Assembly: GCA_003049485.1 (NCBI GenBank)
Contig: PYST01000451.1
Coordinates: 4,380-27,222 of the forward strand
Source: Ophioceras dolichostomum
Lineage: Eukaryota; Ascomycota; Sordariomycetes; Magnaporthales; Ophioceraceae
Reading direction: 5' to 3'
Length of the DNA stretch: 22,843 nucleotides
The translations under genes and the position numbers were made by a program. Below are positions 8,707 to 18,555 of this stretch, piece after piece (within the stretch, counting starts at the first letter, position 1; every line of letters starts with the position of its first letter). The notes below the pieces were generated by a model that was given only the letters and a program-made list of their open reading frames with translations, made no database searches and was not told where the DNA came from.

Positions 8707-10307
8707 ATGGGTCTGAAGAGCTCACTGGCAGCGCTGCTGCTCGCCGTCTCGTCGGGATTGGCCCATCCGCACGACATCAAGGAGCCCGAGTTCCAGCATG
8801 CGGCCAAACCGCTGTACGAGCGGTCACTCGACCACTGCAGGGAGCACTTCGAGGATCCCGAGTTCGTGAAGAGGACGGTCGACCGGCACGCCGATGAGTT
8901 CGACAGGCTTCGCAGGGCTGCCGGAGTCGAGCCCGAGGGAAGGTGAGTAGAAGTCGACTGTCCCGAAGAGCTACCTACCTACGTCCAACACCTCGTGAAA
9001 ACCTAAAGCTGACAACTCCGTCGCGAAACTAACTATCAGCTCGCACCTCTCCAAGAGGGACTACATCTCCGTTTCGAGGATCGACCACAAGAGCACCAAG
9101 GTCGTGACCAATGGCATGAGCCTGACGAGTTTGTTCACCGACTACGGCGCATGCATGCTGATGCCAGCTGTCGACCAGGGCCCTCTCTGTACGGATCATC
9201 CTCTTACACCTACCACGTTCCCACAAGCCACCTGCACACTGAAGACAAAAACGAGTTTGTGTGGTTTACTGACTTCTGGTCTCTTTTTTTGCTCGACATA
9301 GACGTCAAGGGAGAGGAAGTCCGCAAGGATATCACCAACGGCGAGAAGGGCATCAAGTTGACGCTGGCGATCCAAGTCGTGGACTACCAGACCTGCAAGG
9401 TCGTTCCAAACGTGTTTGTGGACATCTGGAGCTCGAATGCAACGGTACGAGACTCACCGCGCCAATCCTCCCGCGGACTGACAAGGGCGAGGGGGCAGTG
9501 ACAGAGAGAGACAATCGCAGACTCGGAGACTGACGAATCTGTGACACACCCTAGGGCATGTACGTCGGCGTCCAAGGCTACCCGGGCATGGGCGATCCAA
9601 AAGACGCCTCGATCCTGAAGGGAACTACTCTCCGCGGTGTGCAACCGACCGACGACGCCGGAGTGGCCTCTTTTGACAGCTTGATGCCTGGCCACTACGA
9701 GGGCCGTGCCACGCACATTCACGGTTCGTACCTCGCCTCCCCAGTCCCCGTCATCTATCCAAGTCACCATCTCTCATTCACTTCACACAAGCGAGCGAGA
9801 AAAAAGAAGAGCCTTCACCAACACTCTCTTCTCCCAACAGCAATCGCCTACGTCGGCGCCACCAAGCTCCCCAACAACACCATCTCGGGCGGCCGTGCCG
9901 CGCACGTCGGCCAGCTGTACTTCGACCAGTCGCTCGTGACGGCCTCCAACAAGGCCGCGCCGTACAACACCAACAAGATGTCGCAGACCCAGAACGTGCG
10001 CGACTTCTTGTTCATGCAGGGCGCCAACGGCGACGACCCCATCGTGCGCTACGCGCTCGTGGGCAACAAGCTCGAGGACGGCCTGTTCGCATGGATCCGC
10101 TTCGGCATCCGCGGCAACGCCAACCTGCCCGTGAGCCCCGCCGCGTTCTGGACGGCCAGCGGCGGCGTGATGAACCCGACTGGCCCCATCTCGCAGATCA
10201 ACCGCGGTGGGTTCCCCGGCGTCGGCGGCAAGGCCAGGGCGGTGGCCGAGGCGGTTGCTGAGAGGGATGCTGCTACGGCTGTTGCTGCTAGCGAGGATGA
10301 GGAGTAG
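8707..10307 (+). CDS. Secreted intradiol ring-cleavage dioxygenase, five exons
   Basis: Exons are 8707-8942, 9040-9188, 9302-9444, 9555-9723 and 9841-10307, giving 387 residues. Every intron has GT..AG ends, and each join restores a family motif. Residues 1-19 are a signal peptide (LAALLLAVSSGLAHP). The four non-haem Fe(III) ligands are visible: Tyr128 (QGPLY-VKGEEVRKDI, formed across the second intron), Tyr224 (MPGHYEGR), and His230 and His232 (ATHIHA). VDIWSSNATGMYVGVQGY and HVGQLYFDQSL are also typical. These enzymes open catechol-type rings between the two hydroxyls to give muconate-type products. The secreted form suggests action on plant or lignin-derived aromatics. Intron 9724-9840 is 117 bp with no in-frame stop, so a naive prediction would keep it. 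An Ala/Glu-rich tail ends the protein. Confidence 0.9.
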
Positions 10308-10393
10308 CGAGTGGTGATTGGGTGTGAATGGGATGGGGTGAGTCTGGCGGAGAGGGAGAAGGCGGTCCGAAGTGATGAGGTATCGCAGCTCTG

Positions 10394-10403
10394 TATATAA
10401 AAG
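10394..10403 (+). promoter_or_regulatory. TATA box candidate for the first CVNH-like gene
   Basis: TATATAAAAG is a strong TATA-box match. It lies 90 bp after the dioxygenase stop and about 310 bp before the signal-peptide coding sequence of the next gene. If it is used, the transcript would include an ATG at 10535 followed by a 9-codon frame, either a uORF or a small leader exon. Confidence 0.35.
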
Positions 10404-10707
10404 GTGACGGATCTTTGTGAGATTCTGTGATGTTGCCGAACGACTTGCAAGTGATTTCGTGTGCCTTCTCACCAACATGTACTGAAGCACCTAACTAAGA
10501 CTCGCTACCAAACAGAGAAAACAGTACGATAAACATGCAGTCCAACAGCAACTCCTTCGTTTAACTACTATTTCTTCACGAGCAGTTTTGCCGGCCTCCC
10601 CGCCTTTCCTGTGAGAGCCTCCACTCCCCCCTTCCGTCAGCAAAATCAAAGCGTCGTCCAAGTTAGCCCTGAAACAGACTGAAGTTAAGCACACCACACC
10701 CATCACA

Positions 10708-11482
10708 ATACGCCTCTATCTCTTTCTCGCCGTCCTCAGTCTCTTCTCTCTCGCCCACGGCGTCACCAACCACACCAAGATAAGAGAGTGTGCCGTTGGC
10801 ATGAACAACGGCAACAAGGAGGACGAAAATGGTCATCTTCTGGCGGGCCAATGCTGGTACTTACCGCCAGATGGGAGGCGCCAGTGGATAGACAATGTCA
10901 GGATCTATCTTAACGACTACATGGGGACTCTTGATAACGGCTCTTTGGCCTGGACTCCGTACGTGTTATCAACCATTCTTCCTCCTCCTCATCCTCATCC
11001 TCTCTCCCTTTCTCTCTGTCGGTCTCTATACACCACACCTGTCAATACTTAGCCATCTTCTCACCATTCTCCTGTCGAGTTTCTCCCGTAAAAACTCTAC
11101 TTACATATTCCACAGGAACTTTACCATGCCTGACTACCGCGCACGTTGCAGCCAGGCCATCCATCACCAGGGCACAGGCTACTTCAGCGCCGCCTGTCAG
11201 ACCAAGATCGGCTTTAGTCGCGTTTTCACTTACATAAGCCTTAGTAAGTCTGCCCTTTTCTCCCTCGCGTCGTCGAGAGCTGCCGATTAGCACGTCGGCG
11301 GATGGAAACTGACACTGCAGTATCAAGACCAGTATATCTACATCGAGGGCGGGGTCCCCAGTATCCCGCTGAATAACGGCGGTGGTAGAGCTCTCGATGA
11401 CTCTCTTCTGCGGTTTTTTTATGGAAGGCCTCGCAGCACCTTGGCCCTTTGCTTGGGAGTTGTCTTGTATAATCTAGTTTAG
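10708..11482 (+). CDS. Cyanovirin-N-like secreted protein with GPI-type tail, copy 1 (start codon ATA)
   Basis: Exons 10708-10958, 11116-11243 and 11328-11482 give 177 residues. The frame opens with ATACGC where the two sister genes have ATGCG, in the same local context (ATCACA before it). It reads at once into a signal peptide (RLYLFLAVLSLFSLAHG). No in-frame ATG lies upstream, so this copy may be start-lost or use an upstream exon. CVNH marks are the first half with Cys28, Cys49 and VRIYLNDYMGTLDNGSLAW, and the second half with NFTMPDYRARC (Cys95), FSAAC (Cys111), and ISLNQYIYIEGG. CVNH folds bind glycans in characterised members. The C-terminus has GGGR followed by a hydrophobic end (LALCLGVVLYNLV), as in GPI precursors. 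Exon 3 uses an AAG acceptor at 11327. A TGCAG acceptor 7 nt upstream would shift the frame. Confidence 0.7.
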
Positions 11483-11966
11483 CCTCAACCTTGGTGGTCG
11501 AGACTTGCACGATCTCTTCACCACAACAGAAAGATGGCCACAATTGTACCTCTGACGCCGTGTGACTGCCGCGGTTCGTGAAAAAATATTAGTGATGGCC
11601 CAACTCCGCCATTGCCATTTGCTACTCTGGCTGCTAGTGATTAGAAATGGGCCATGCCGATTCTAATAGCCCATAGTGAACTCTGCTCCTAGGTTAGTAG
11701 TCACTCTATTGTTCTGGAACGTGATAATTAGGGGGTGCGACACCAACAACGGAGTGCGCGCAACGTAGGTAGCTATAAATGTCGCTTCCGCTTCCGCTTG
11801 CGATCAATCCCAGCCTTCTCCATCCTGCTTCTTTCTTTAATCAATAGCTCATCCCCACACACTCCTCGCAGAATCTTGGCTTCCTCCCAAGCCGATCCAG
11901 CGCCTTCTGGACACTACCGGACACGAAAACGGCCAATTCCAGAAGATCTCTCTTCCGACAGGCGCA
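11483..11966. other. Spacer between CVNH copies 1 and 2
   Basis: No gene is seen. The last 200 bp hold the copy 2 promoter with a TATA-like site at 11774-11780. A short inverted word pair (ATGGCCCA near 11595 and TGGGCCAT near 11647) is probably incidental. Confidence 0.5.
11774..11780 (+). promoter_or_regulatory. TATA box candidate for CVNH copy 2
   Basis: TATAAAT lies 187 bp upstream of the ATG at 11967, just after a GTAGGTAGC motif. Confidence 0.35.
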
Positions 11967-12817
11967 ATGCGAATCACTCCGCTTCTCGCTTCCATCTCCG
12001 TCGTTCTCGCCCAGGCCTTCAGTGCCGGAGTTCTCCGAAATCCCACCCGAGTCAAGGATTGCCAGTCGAGAATGACTAAAGACTCATTTCTCGAGGGCTC
12101 GTGTACGTACGCGATCGGCAACAATCAGTGGACATCCAGCCCAAACTTCAGAATCCGACTGAACAACTTCGTTGGCACCGTCGCAAACGGCGGCCTGGCC
12201 TTCCAGCCGTACGTCACATCATTCTCCCATTATATCTATCACCTGACAGCGCCTTCAAGGATCAAGCCCTAACACCGGGCTGGCCAGCTCTTGCCAGCAA
12301 ACATGACAGCCTTGTCACCATGACATGACGTTCTCGTCAATGTGCCCTGGAGCTATTGGTCCCCTCACACATTTCTGAACCGAGAATCAGGTACGACACC
12401 AAACCCCACTGTCGCGATTACTGCAACGCGGGCGTCTACGAGGCTGCAACCGGCATACTACGAACCACTTGCAAAACCCACAACGGTGCCAAGAAAGTTG
12501 AGAGCGCCTTGGACCTGAGTAAGTCTGAGATATTCTCACGGAACCCCTGTGGATATTCAGTCCCTAGACCCTTCAAGTTCTCCGTGCGAGCGCGCCACTA
12601 ACGTACGGGGACGACTGGTGCGTCATCCACCGACTAATTAGATCCGTACATCTACATTGACATGGGACGCTTCAGTATCCCAATGTTGGAGACACTGGGG
12701 AGCGCCGGCGGTGGCAGGACTGTCAACACATCTCTTCTCGACGCCTTTGGGGGAACGCGCGGCGTGATAATGTTGGTCCTCGGTCTCTGGACTGTCCTCT
12801 ATATGGGCCAGGCTTGA
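11967..12817 (+). CDS. Cyanovirin-N-like secreted protein with GPI-type tail, copy 2 (intact)
   Basis: Exons 11967-12208, 12391-12518 and 12642-12817 give 181 residues, all with GT..AG introns. The signal peptide is at 1-20 (MRITPLLASISVVLAQAFSA). The CVNH domain is two pseudo-repeats. The first has Cys32, Cys46 and FRIRLNNFVGTVANGGLAF. The second has HCRDYC, LRTTC (Cys108) and LDLNPYIYIDMGRFSIP. The Cys32-Cys46 spacing of 14 matches the first disulfide of cyanovirin-N. Intron 1 (phase 2) falls at the joint of the two halves, and intron 2 (phase 1) follows the second LxLN. The tail GSAGGGR, a short spacer, then VIMLVLGLWTVLYMG looks like a GPI-anchor signal, so the protein is likely displayed on the cell surface. 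Carbohydrate binding is inferred from the family only. This is the cleanest member of the trio. Confidence 0.8.
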
Positions 12818-13541
12818 GATCTTGGGCATCACGTCACAATCCCATTACTTGGAGGGGTTGCCGAAAACTCCGAACTTGCATCTACGAATAGAGCAAAATC
12901 TTTTGGGCCATATTTTAGGCTTAATATGACCTAGACTTCGCAGCTACTGAACTCAATATCTCACGCATAGTACTGCAAGTTTGTTCCCCAGACTGGCGCG
13001 ATTAGACGCAGACAACAAGGAACAGGCACCTCCTGCATTGCCGTTGGGGGAAGGCCCTCTCGGCGAATCCAGACCTTTCTGCGATAACGCACACTGACGC
13101 GCTGAAACGAAGAATCGCCAGAGAGGATCATAGGTGGGCTTTCCCTGAACTACCTACCTAATGATGGGTCATTCTGAAAGCTAAAGTCAACCATTTTTGA
13201 GTTAATGGAATGATATTTAGAACGGCACTGACCTCAAAGACAAAAGGTTGCGGGCATATTGCGCGTCCACTTTGACGCCACTGGGGCCCGGCGATGAAGT
13301 TTTCTCGACGCCGCTCCTCAACCAGTACATTAAAACCAGGGTTGCACCGTCCACCGCCGCGGTCTGGACTCTGGACCCTCGCCTCTTTTCCTCAACTTTT
13401 CTCGCTCGAGTCTTGCTTACCACCTCAGTCCTGTGCACCACACCTCCACTGTACAACCAGGCACACAACCTATCTATCCCCTTCTACTCAAGAAAGATAT
13501 CATTCTACCTGGCTTTCCATCGCGCAAGTCCATCAATCACA
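12818..13541. other. Spacer between CVNH copies 2 and 3
   Basis: I see no gene here. The frame of copy 3 stays open upstream to an ATG at 13248, but that extension lacks coding character and the signal peptide begins at 13542. The stretch includes a CTACCTACCTA motif near 13149. Confidence 0.5.
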
Positions 13542-14466
13542 ATGCGGTGGTGCTCCAAGTTCCTCCCCATCGTTATGGGGATCCCCCTCGTCGTCCTCGG
13601 CCTCTGGGCCCACCTCGCCCAGGCTGCCAACTACATCGACTCCTGCCCCAGATGCTGGATGTGGAACAAGGAGGTCGGAGAGGTCGACACGAACGGGACG
13701 CATTTCCGCTGCGAGTGCGAGCAGCTCCAAATCGACTGGTCACGGATCACAATCTACTCGTGGATCCCTCTCGATGACCACCTAGGGAACAAAAATGGCA
13801 AACTGGTTTGGGATGCGTGAGTTCCCTTCCCTACTGATTTTGTGTGGCGGTCTCTATTACGGCAAGCACCCATGCTGACGATCGTCTTTCCCACCCCCGG
13901 TGTACCCGGCGTGGTCGAAACAACAACTCTAGAAATCATTACCGAGAGACCTGCGAGGACTTCAAGCTTTGGAGGCAGCAGTTCTATCTGGCACGATGCA
14001 TCAACGAGAAAGGGGATGTCGTGAATACCGAGATCAACCTGGGTACGTTGTATAAGTTTCCATCCGTCTTCCCATTCCCCTCCTCCTTCTCTCCCTCACC
14101 GTCGACATCTGTATACTACGTTGGCAAGCCATGACCAAAATCGATCCCCTTTCAATCCCACCGCCCCGATCTAATGGTCGAAATGGCGGAAGAGGAGGAG
14201 GACGATCTACTACCCCAAAATCACTTAACCGTATGCTGACCACGAAGACAATAACAACAACAGCCGAGCGCATCAGCAACGTCAAAGGCGAGCTCAAAGT
14301 GGATAAGAGAGTTCCGGATCCGTGGCGGAAGCGCAAACACGGCGGCCACGGCTCTTCGTTTTCCTCTCCCACGTCCAACCCCCCAACGCAGACCGCGAGC
14401 ACGGCCGACGTCACAGAGACGCCCCCTCCTGTGACCTTGCCAAAGCCAGGACCTCCCTTCATATGA
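13542..14466 (+). CDS. Cyanovirin-N-like secreted protein, copy 3, with basic Pro/Thr-rich tail
   Basis: Exons 13542-13816, 13933-14042 and 14129-14466 give 240 residues. The start was chosen because ATGCGG (in ATCACAATGCGG) opens a signal peptide (1-28, ending GLWAHLAQA) and matches the starts of the sister genes. The CVNH signature is strong: IPLDDHLGNKNGKLVWDANHYRETC in sequence, with Cys99 and Cys114 spaced by 15 as in the second disulfide of cyanovirin-N. The first half has extra Cys at 35, 38, 57 and 59. Intron phases (2, then 1) equal those of copies 1 and 2. Exon 3 keeps an IDPLSIP and GGGR echo of the sisters but then diverges. The GPI-like hydrophobic end is gone, replaced by a basic, Ser/Thr/Pro-rich tail. 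The exon 3 acceptor is AAG (14126-14128). Without intron 2 the frame would stop at 14134, so the C-terminus is the least certain part. Confidence 0.65.
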
Positions 14467-15906
14467 CCCTCCGAGGGGAACCGTACCACCGAGCCCGACT
14501 CTGCTAGGTGGAGCGTGACGCGCGGGATCCCCGTGAGCCTGACCTCGCCCCCGGACGATCTGCTTCTAGAATGGACGGAGCTACCCTAGCCCTGGCGGCG
14601 CCTCCGTCGCGCTCCCGCATAACTTGACGACGACGGCGTGGACAGCCGGTCTTCACTGCGATGGACGGATTGGGTTGGATTGAGCATCGGCTGGGCTCGA
14701 ACTGGGTGCAGAGCTGCCTTAGTGGGCCACTCATCGCTCTCAAAAGGGGCCGGTGGATCTGGCTTGACGCTCCCCTTTGCTCACTCTCGTTGCTTTGCTT
14801 TTCGATGTTTGCTATTGCGTTTCTTGGATTGATTCTGACCCATGATCCGTTTCCTTGATCTTTTCCCAAGTGCACACATCACCCAAATTGATCTCCCCAA
14901 GTTTATTGCACCACGACCTCGATAATTCGATAGATAGGATGACCGCTTGTTAAGAACAGACACGCGGGCATGTACCATTAGTCCCACTGAATTGAAGTGT
15001 TTTTGAGGGAAGCAACGCGATGCAAGGAAGGAGCAACCACTACATGGTGGTGGTGGCTTGAACTTAAATCTGCAGTGAACTTGTCATCGCTTATGAACTT
15101 CTTTTTTTTCTCCCCCAACATTTTCTTTTCTGTCCTCTCCAAGGAAGCCTCAGGACTCAGGGGGCGGCTAAGTTCGCGGTAAAACACGCATAAGCTCATG
15201 AAAGGGTGAACTACCCGTGCGTTAAATCCAATATCCATCCTTTCCGCCTACACGTCGCGGCTATTTTTGTGCGCCTCCAACGTGCCAGATTGGTGGGCGT
15301 GCGGAAGCGCGGCACCTAGGCCTTCGATGCAACGGTCATCTAGGTGAGAAGAAAGCTGTGCCCTCTCGCCTCTCGGGACCAAACATGTCCGGACCCCAGC
15401 CCCAGTAGCTTGCCGAAGATACCGCGTCATAAGCGCCGCTACGCCGCACCCTCGCTCACGATGATCTGCCGCGTTCCTGAGCTGTGCCTTTTTGTGGCTG
15501 CGGCGAGGAAGCATGGCCAAGCCTGGGCTTACCGCATCTTTTGCGGATGAAAGAAGGAAAGTTAGCAAGTGAGTGACAGCTGCATACTGCTGAGAGGGAA
15601 AGAGGGAGACACGCAATACCTCGCATGAAGATCGGCACCGAGGCTGACCATCCTGGCCGTCGTTTCTGGCCTCCTCCACAGCACTTAATCTCTCTCTCTT
15701 TCTCTCTCTTTCTCTCGGCGTGGCCCCCAGATTCCATCGCCTATCGAACTGGACTAGAGGAACAGACGACATCCGAGAGTCCCCGACAGGTGCTCCCTTA
15801 AAACCTCCGGCCATGCCCTCTTCACACCTATGGGGGCCAGACCCCAGGTGCTGCTGCTGGGTGGTAGCGACGCGCCACCACTCGTCCTCGCGATCTAGTC
15901 GATACC
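14467..15906. other. Intergenic region between CVNH copy 3 and the membrane protein
   Basis: About 1.4 kb has no gene I can support. Open frames on both strands are Arg/Ser-rich and without motifs. A T-rich patch lies near 15100-15130 and a CT-rich tract at 15689-15716. Confidence 0.45.
15689..15716. repeat. CT-rich microsatellite tract
   Basis: The tract is built of CTCTCTCTCTTT-type units, about 28 bp of nearly pure CT with T interruptions. It lies about 190 bp upstream of the membrane-protein start, where such pyrimidine tracts are common in fungal promoters. Confidence 0.8.
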
Positions 15907-17997
15907 ATGGCGAGCAGCAGTGATGCAGCACCCACTGGGGCTTCGGCTGGTGCCGAAGTCGGCGCTGGGAGGACAGTGACGACTCAGACGGCAACGCTCG
16001 CAACAACAGTAATTGTGGTAGCACCGTCGAAGTCCCCATCCCCATCATCACCATCGTCGTCGTCCCCGTCCCGGACGTCCCAGACGTCCTCATCCCCAAC
16101 CTCATCAACAACCTTCGCCTCCGACAAGAGCAACCTCGCCAACCTGACATGGATCCCCCCGCCATATCCCTACCTCCACGCCCGGGGGAACTGCTCGCTC
16201 TGGACGGCGTATGCCTCCAAAGCCGTGCTCCAGGGCTTCACGCGTCCGATCCCGAACCTCGACCACCACCTGATCGGCGACCTCCTGAGGTCGGCCATGC
16301 CGACGCGCGAGAACGACTTCAACAACTTCGCGAACGGCACCAGAGGCGTGTTCCCCATGAACGACAAGATCGCGGCCCTGCTCGAGGCCTGGCCGATACC
16401 CACGAACTTCCAGGCGCTGGAGTGGCACGAGCGCGCGCTGGGCGTCGAGCCGGACTCGATCCTGTCCATGAACATAACGATCAACGACGTGCAGGACGTG
16501 TACCGGAACCTCGTCCTGGATCCGTTGCACACGAGGGGCGATGAGTGCATGAAGGAGCTGTGCATGGTTATCGATCTGGCGGTAGGGATAGATCCTGATA
16601 TAGCCGGGATAGGTGTAAGTGTTCACTCTCTCTCTCCCCATCTCCTTTCATTTGTGTTCCTCTCTTTCCGGTTCTCGCTTGCCCAATCTTCGTTAAGACG
16701 CCGTAGAGAGTATGAAGGCAAGCATAAGCACTCGCTGACATGCATCCTCCGGGGTTCAACTCACTGACGCAGTTGATGGTGGCGTATCACATGGAGGCTG
16801 TGCTGGTCACAGTCTACTTCCTCGTCCTCACGTTCCCACGCATCCGCCGGAAAGGCCGCCAGCTGATCCGTATCTCGACCCCGATCCTCCGCGCGTTCCA
16901 AGGATCGCTGTACGACCTCTTCGTCGCCGTCGCGCTGCTCAGCCTGGGCCTGCAGCTGGCGCTCCTCCAGAAGTCGACGGGCATCATCCCCCGCACGGAG
17001 CTGGACAGCACGGCCTTCTACCGCACGCTGATCCGCCTGCTCGCGCCCTTCGCCTTCTTCCCCGTCATGATCCTGTACCCACTCTTCCCCTCCGGCGTCA
17101 AGCGGCGGAGCTGGATCCGCGTCTTCTCCGTGGCGGTGCTCTGGGTCTTGTTTCTCCTGCCTCTGGTGCTGGACCGGGTCAGCTTCCTGAAGTTCGTGGC
17201 GATAAAGCTCTTCCTCCCCGTCTCGCAAATGCTGTTCTTCTTCAACGCCGGCGTCGCCGAGGACAACAACAGACCGAACTTCCTCGACCTGTTCTGCAGG
17301 AAGAAGGAGATTGGCGGCCCGGGACTGATCCAGGTCATCTCGGGGTGCACCTGGATCGTGCTCGGCGGGCCTGTGCTAGGCATGCTGGCCACCGCGTTCG
17401 GCAAGGCGGTCGTGTGGATCAGGGGCAGCGGGACGGTGAAGAGCTCGCCGCCCGTGCCGCTGGTGTTCCTGCGCAGCTTTGCAGCTGTCATCACCACTCT
17501 GGCCGCGCTGATCGGCATGTGGCTGATCTTGGGCGTCGTCACCGCCATCCGATGGCAGTCTGCTTCGATCGAGGGCGTGGACCAGTCGCGCAAGGGGGAG
17601 AATCACTGGAACTTCGGGCAGATCCTCGCTGTGGCCACTTGGATTCCTGTTCTGCTGGAGTTTGGGTTCATCTTGATTTGTGAGTTCATCTTTTTCGCGT
17701 CCGTGGTCTCTCACGCTGTCTCATGCTGTCTGTCCTTTTCTCGATGATGGCTAGTTGACTTACATGTCCGTGGCAGTTGGCATGAAAATCGGTCTTCAAG
17801 GCCGAATGCCCATCCAATACGAGGCGGTCGAGATGGATGATCCCGACGAAAACTTGGACGTGTTCGAGAAGAAGACGGACGACGATTTCCAGTCCAGCAT
17901 CGACGAGAAAGATGTGCCTACCTTGGTCACCATCTTCCCCTTCGAGGTTCGGCGCTCATATCCAGGATGGAGGCCCTCGCACTTCAGCCTCAGGTAG
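15907..17997 (+). CDS. Polytopic membrane protein with N-terminal glycosylation-site-rich domain
   Basis: Exons 15907-16614, 16773-17679 and 17777-17997 give 611 residues with GT..AG introns in frame. Residues 1-75 are low-complexity Ala/Ser/Thr/Pro. Residues 76-236 form a soluble domain with four N-glycosylation sequons (Asn79, 95, 143, 189) and Cys96, Cys214 and Cys219. About eight hydrophobic segments follow at 238-258, 281-301, 322-341, 351-369, 376-394, 421-446, 463-494 and 516-545, then an acidic cytosolic-type tail. The sequons suggest the N-terminal domain lies in the lumen or outside the cell. No clear signal peptide is present from this start, so a further 5' exon is possible. The start has ACCATGG context. 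I do not recognise the family; a sensor, channel or transporter role would be a guess. Confidence 0.72.
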
Positions 17998-18555
17998 CTG
18001 CCGCTGCCGTTGCTGCTGTTATATAGCGATGGGTCGTACTGTCAACGGTAACATACCTAGCCATATCCGACACCTGATCCCTTCCAACGAATCTCAGGCA
18101 ACACTGGCAGCAGTGAGTCACTGGCATTCACAGTCCAGCCACTGTACTTTGCGTGGATCTCCGCGCGCAGACAATGGCTTGGTGGCCATTCACGACAAAA
18201 TTGTGATTCTCCACGGACAGCAGAGGAACCAAGTCAATGGAGAGGCGAGTGGAAGTTGATAGCTGATACGGTCGAGGAGGCGCGCTCGGCGACCCCGCTG
18301 GTGGTCCTTTTAAGTCACGCCTTCATCTTGTCAACGAAATTTTCACCTTCCGATGAGAAACTCCCAAACTACCACCACCGCCAAGGGCCGTCAGCCATCC
18401 ACGACGCGCTGCTCTCACAGCATGCCCGCCTGCCTGACGTCCTGTTCTCACTTCTTTGCGTTTTTCTCACGCCTTTGCCTTTACCTTCTTCTCACTTCTC
18501 TACGTTCTCACCTCATTGCCCTCTTCTCATCTTTTTCATCCGACCACAGGTCAAA
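17998..18555. other. Spacer and leader upstream of the F-box/ankyrin pseudogene
   Basis: The open frame of the next gene continues upstream to an ATG at 18256, but the interval is pyrimidine-rich with repeated TTCTCAC words (18430-18540) and reads as leader, not protein. No other feature is evident. Confidence 0.5.

Noticed and set aside
9783..10490. Minus-strand open frame opposite the dioxygenase
   Set aside because: It is the antisense shadow of exon 5; the plus strand carries clear family motifs.
13248..13541. Upstream ATG extension of CVNH copy 3
   Set aside because: The signal peptide begins at 13542 and both sister genes start at the equivalent codon.
14504..14875. Minus-strand frame of 123 codons in the gap after CVNH copy 3
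   Set aside because: No domain, no splice or promoter support, biased Arg/Ser composition.
15248..16165. Minus-strand open frame of 305 codons
   Set aside because: Arg/Ser-rich composition and no motif; it overlaps the start of the membrane-protein gene and its CT tract.
18256..18555. Upstream ATG extension of the F-box/ankyrin gene
   Set aside because: The added 100 residues come from a pyrimidine-rich leader with repeated TTCTCAC words; the ATG at 18556 is followed at once by a plausible F-box N-terminus.
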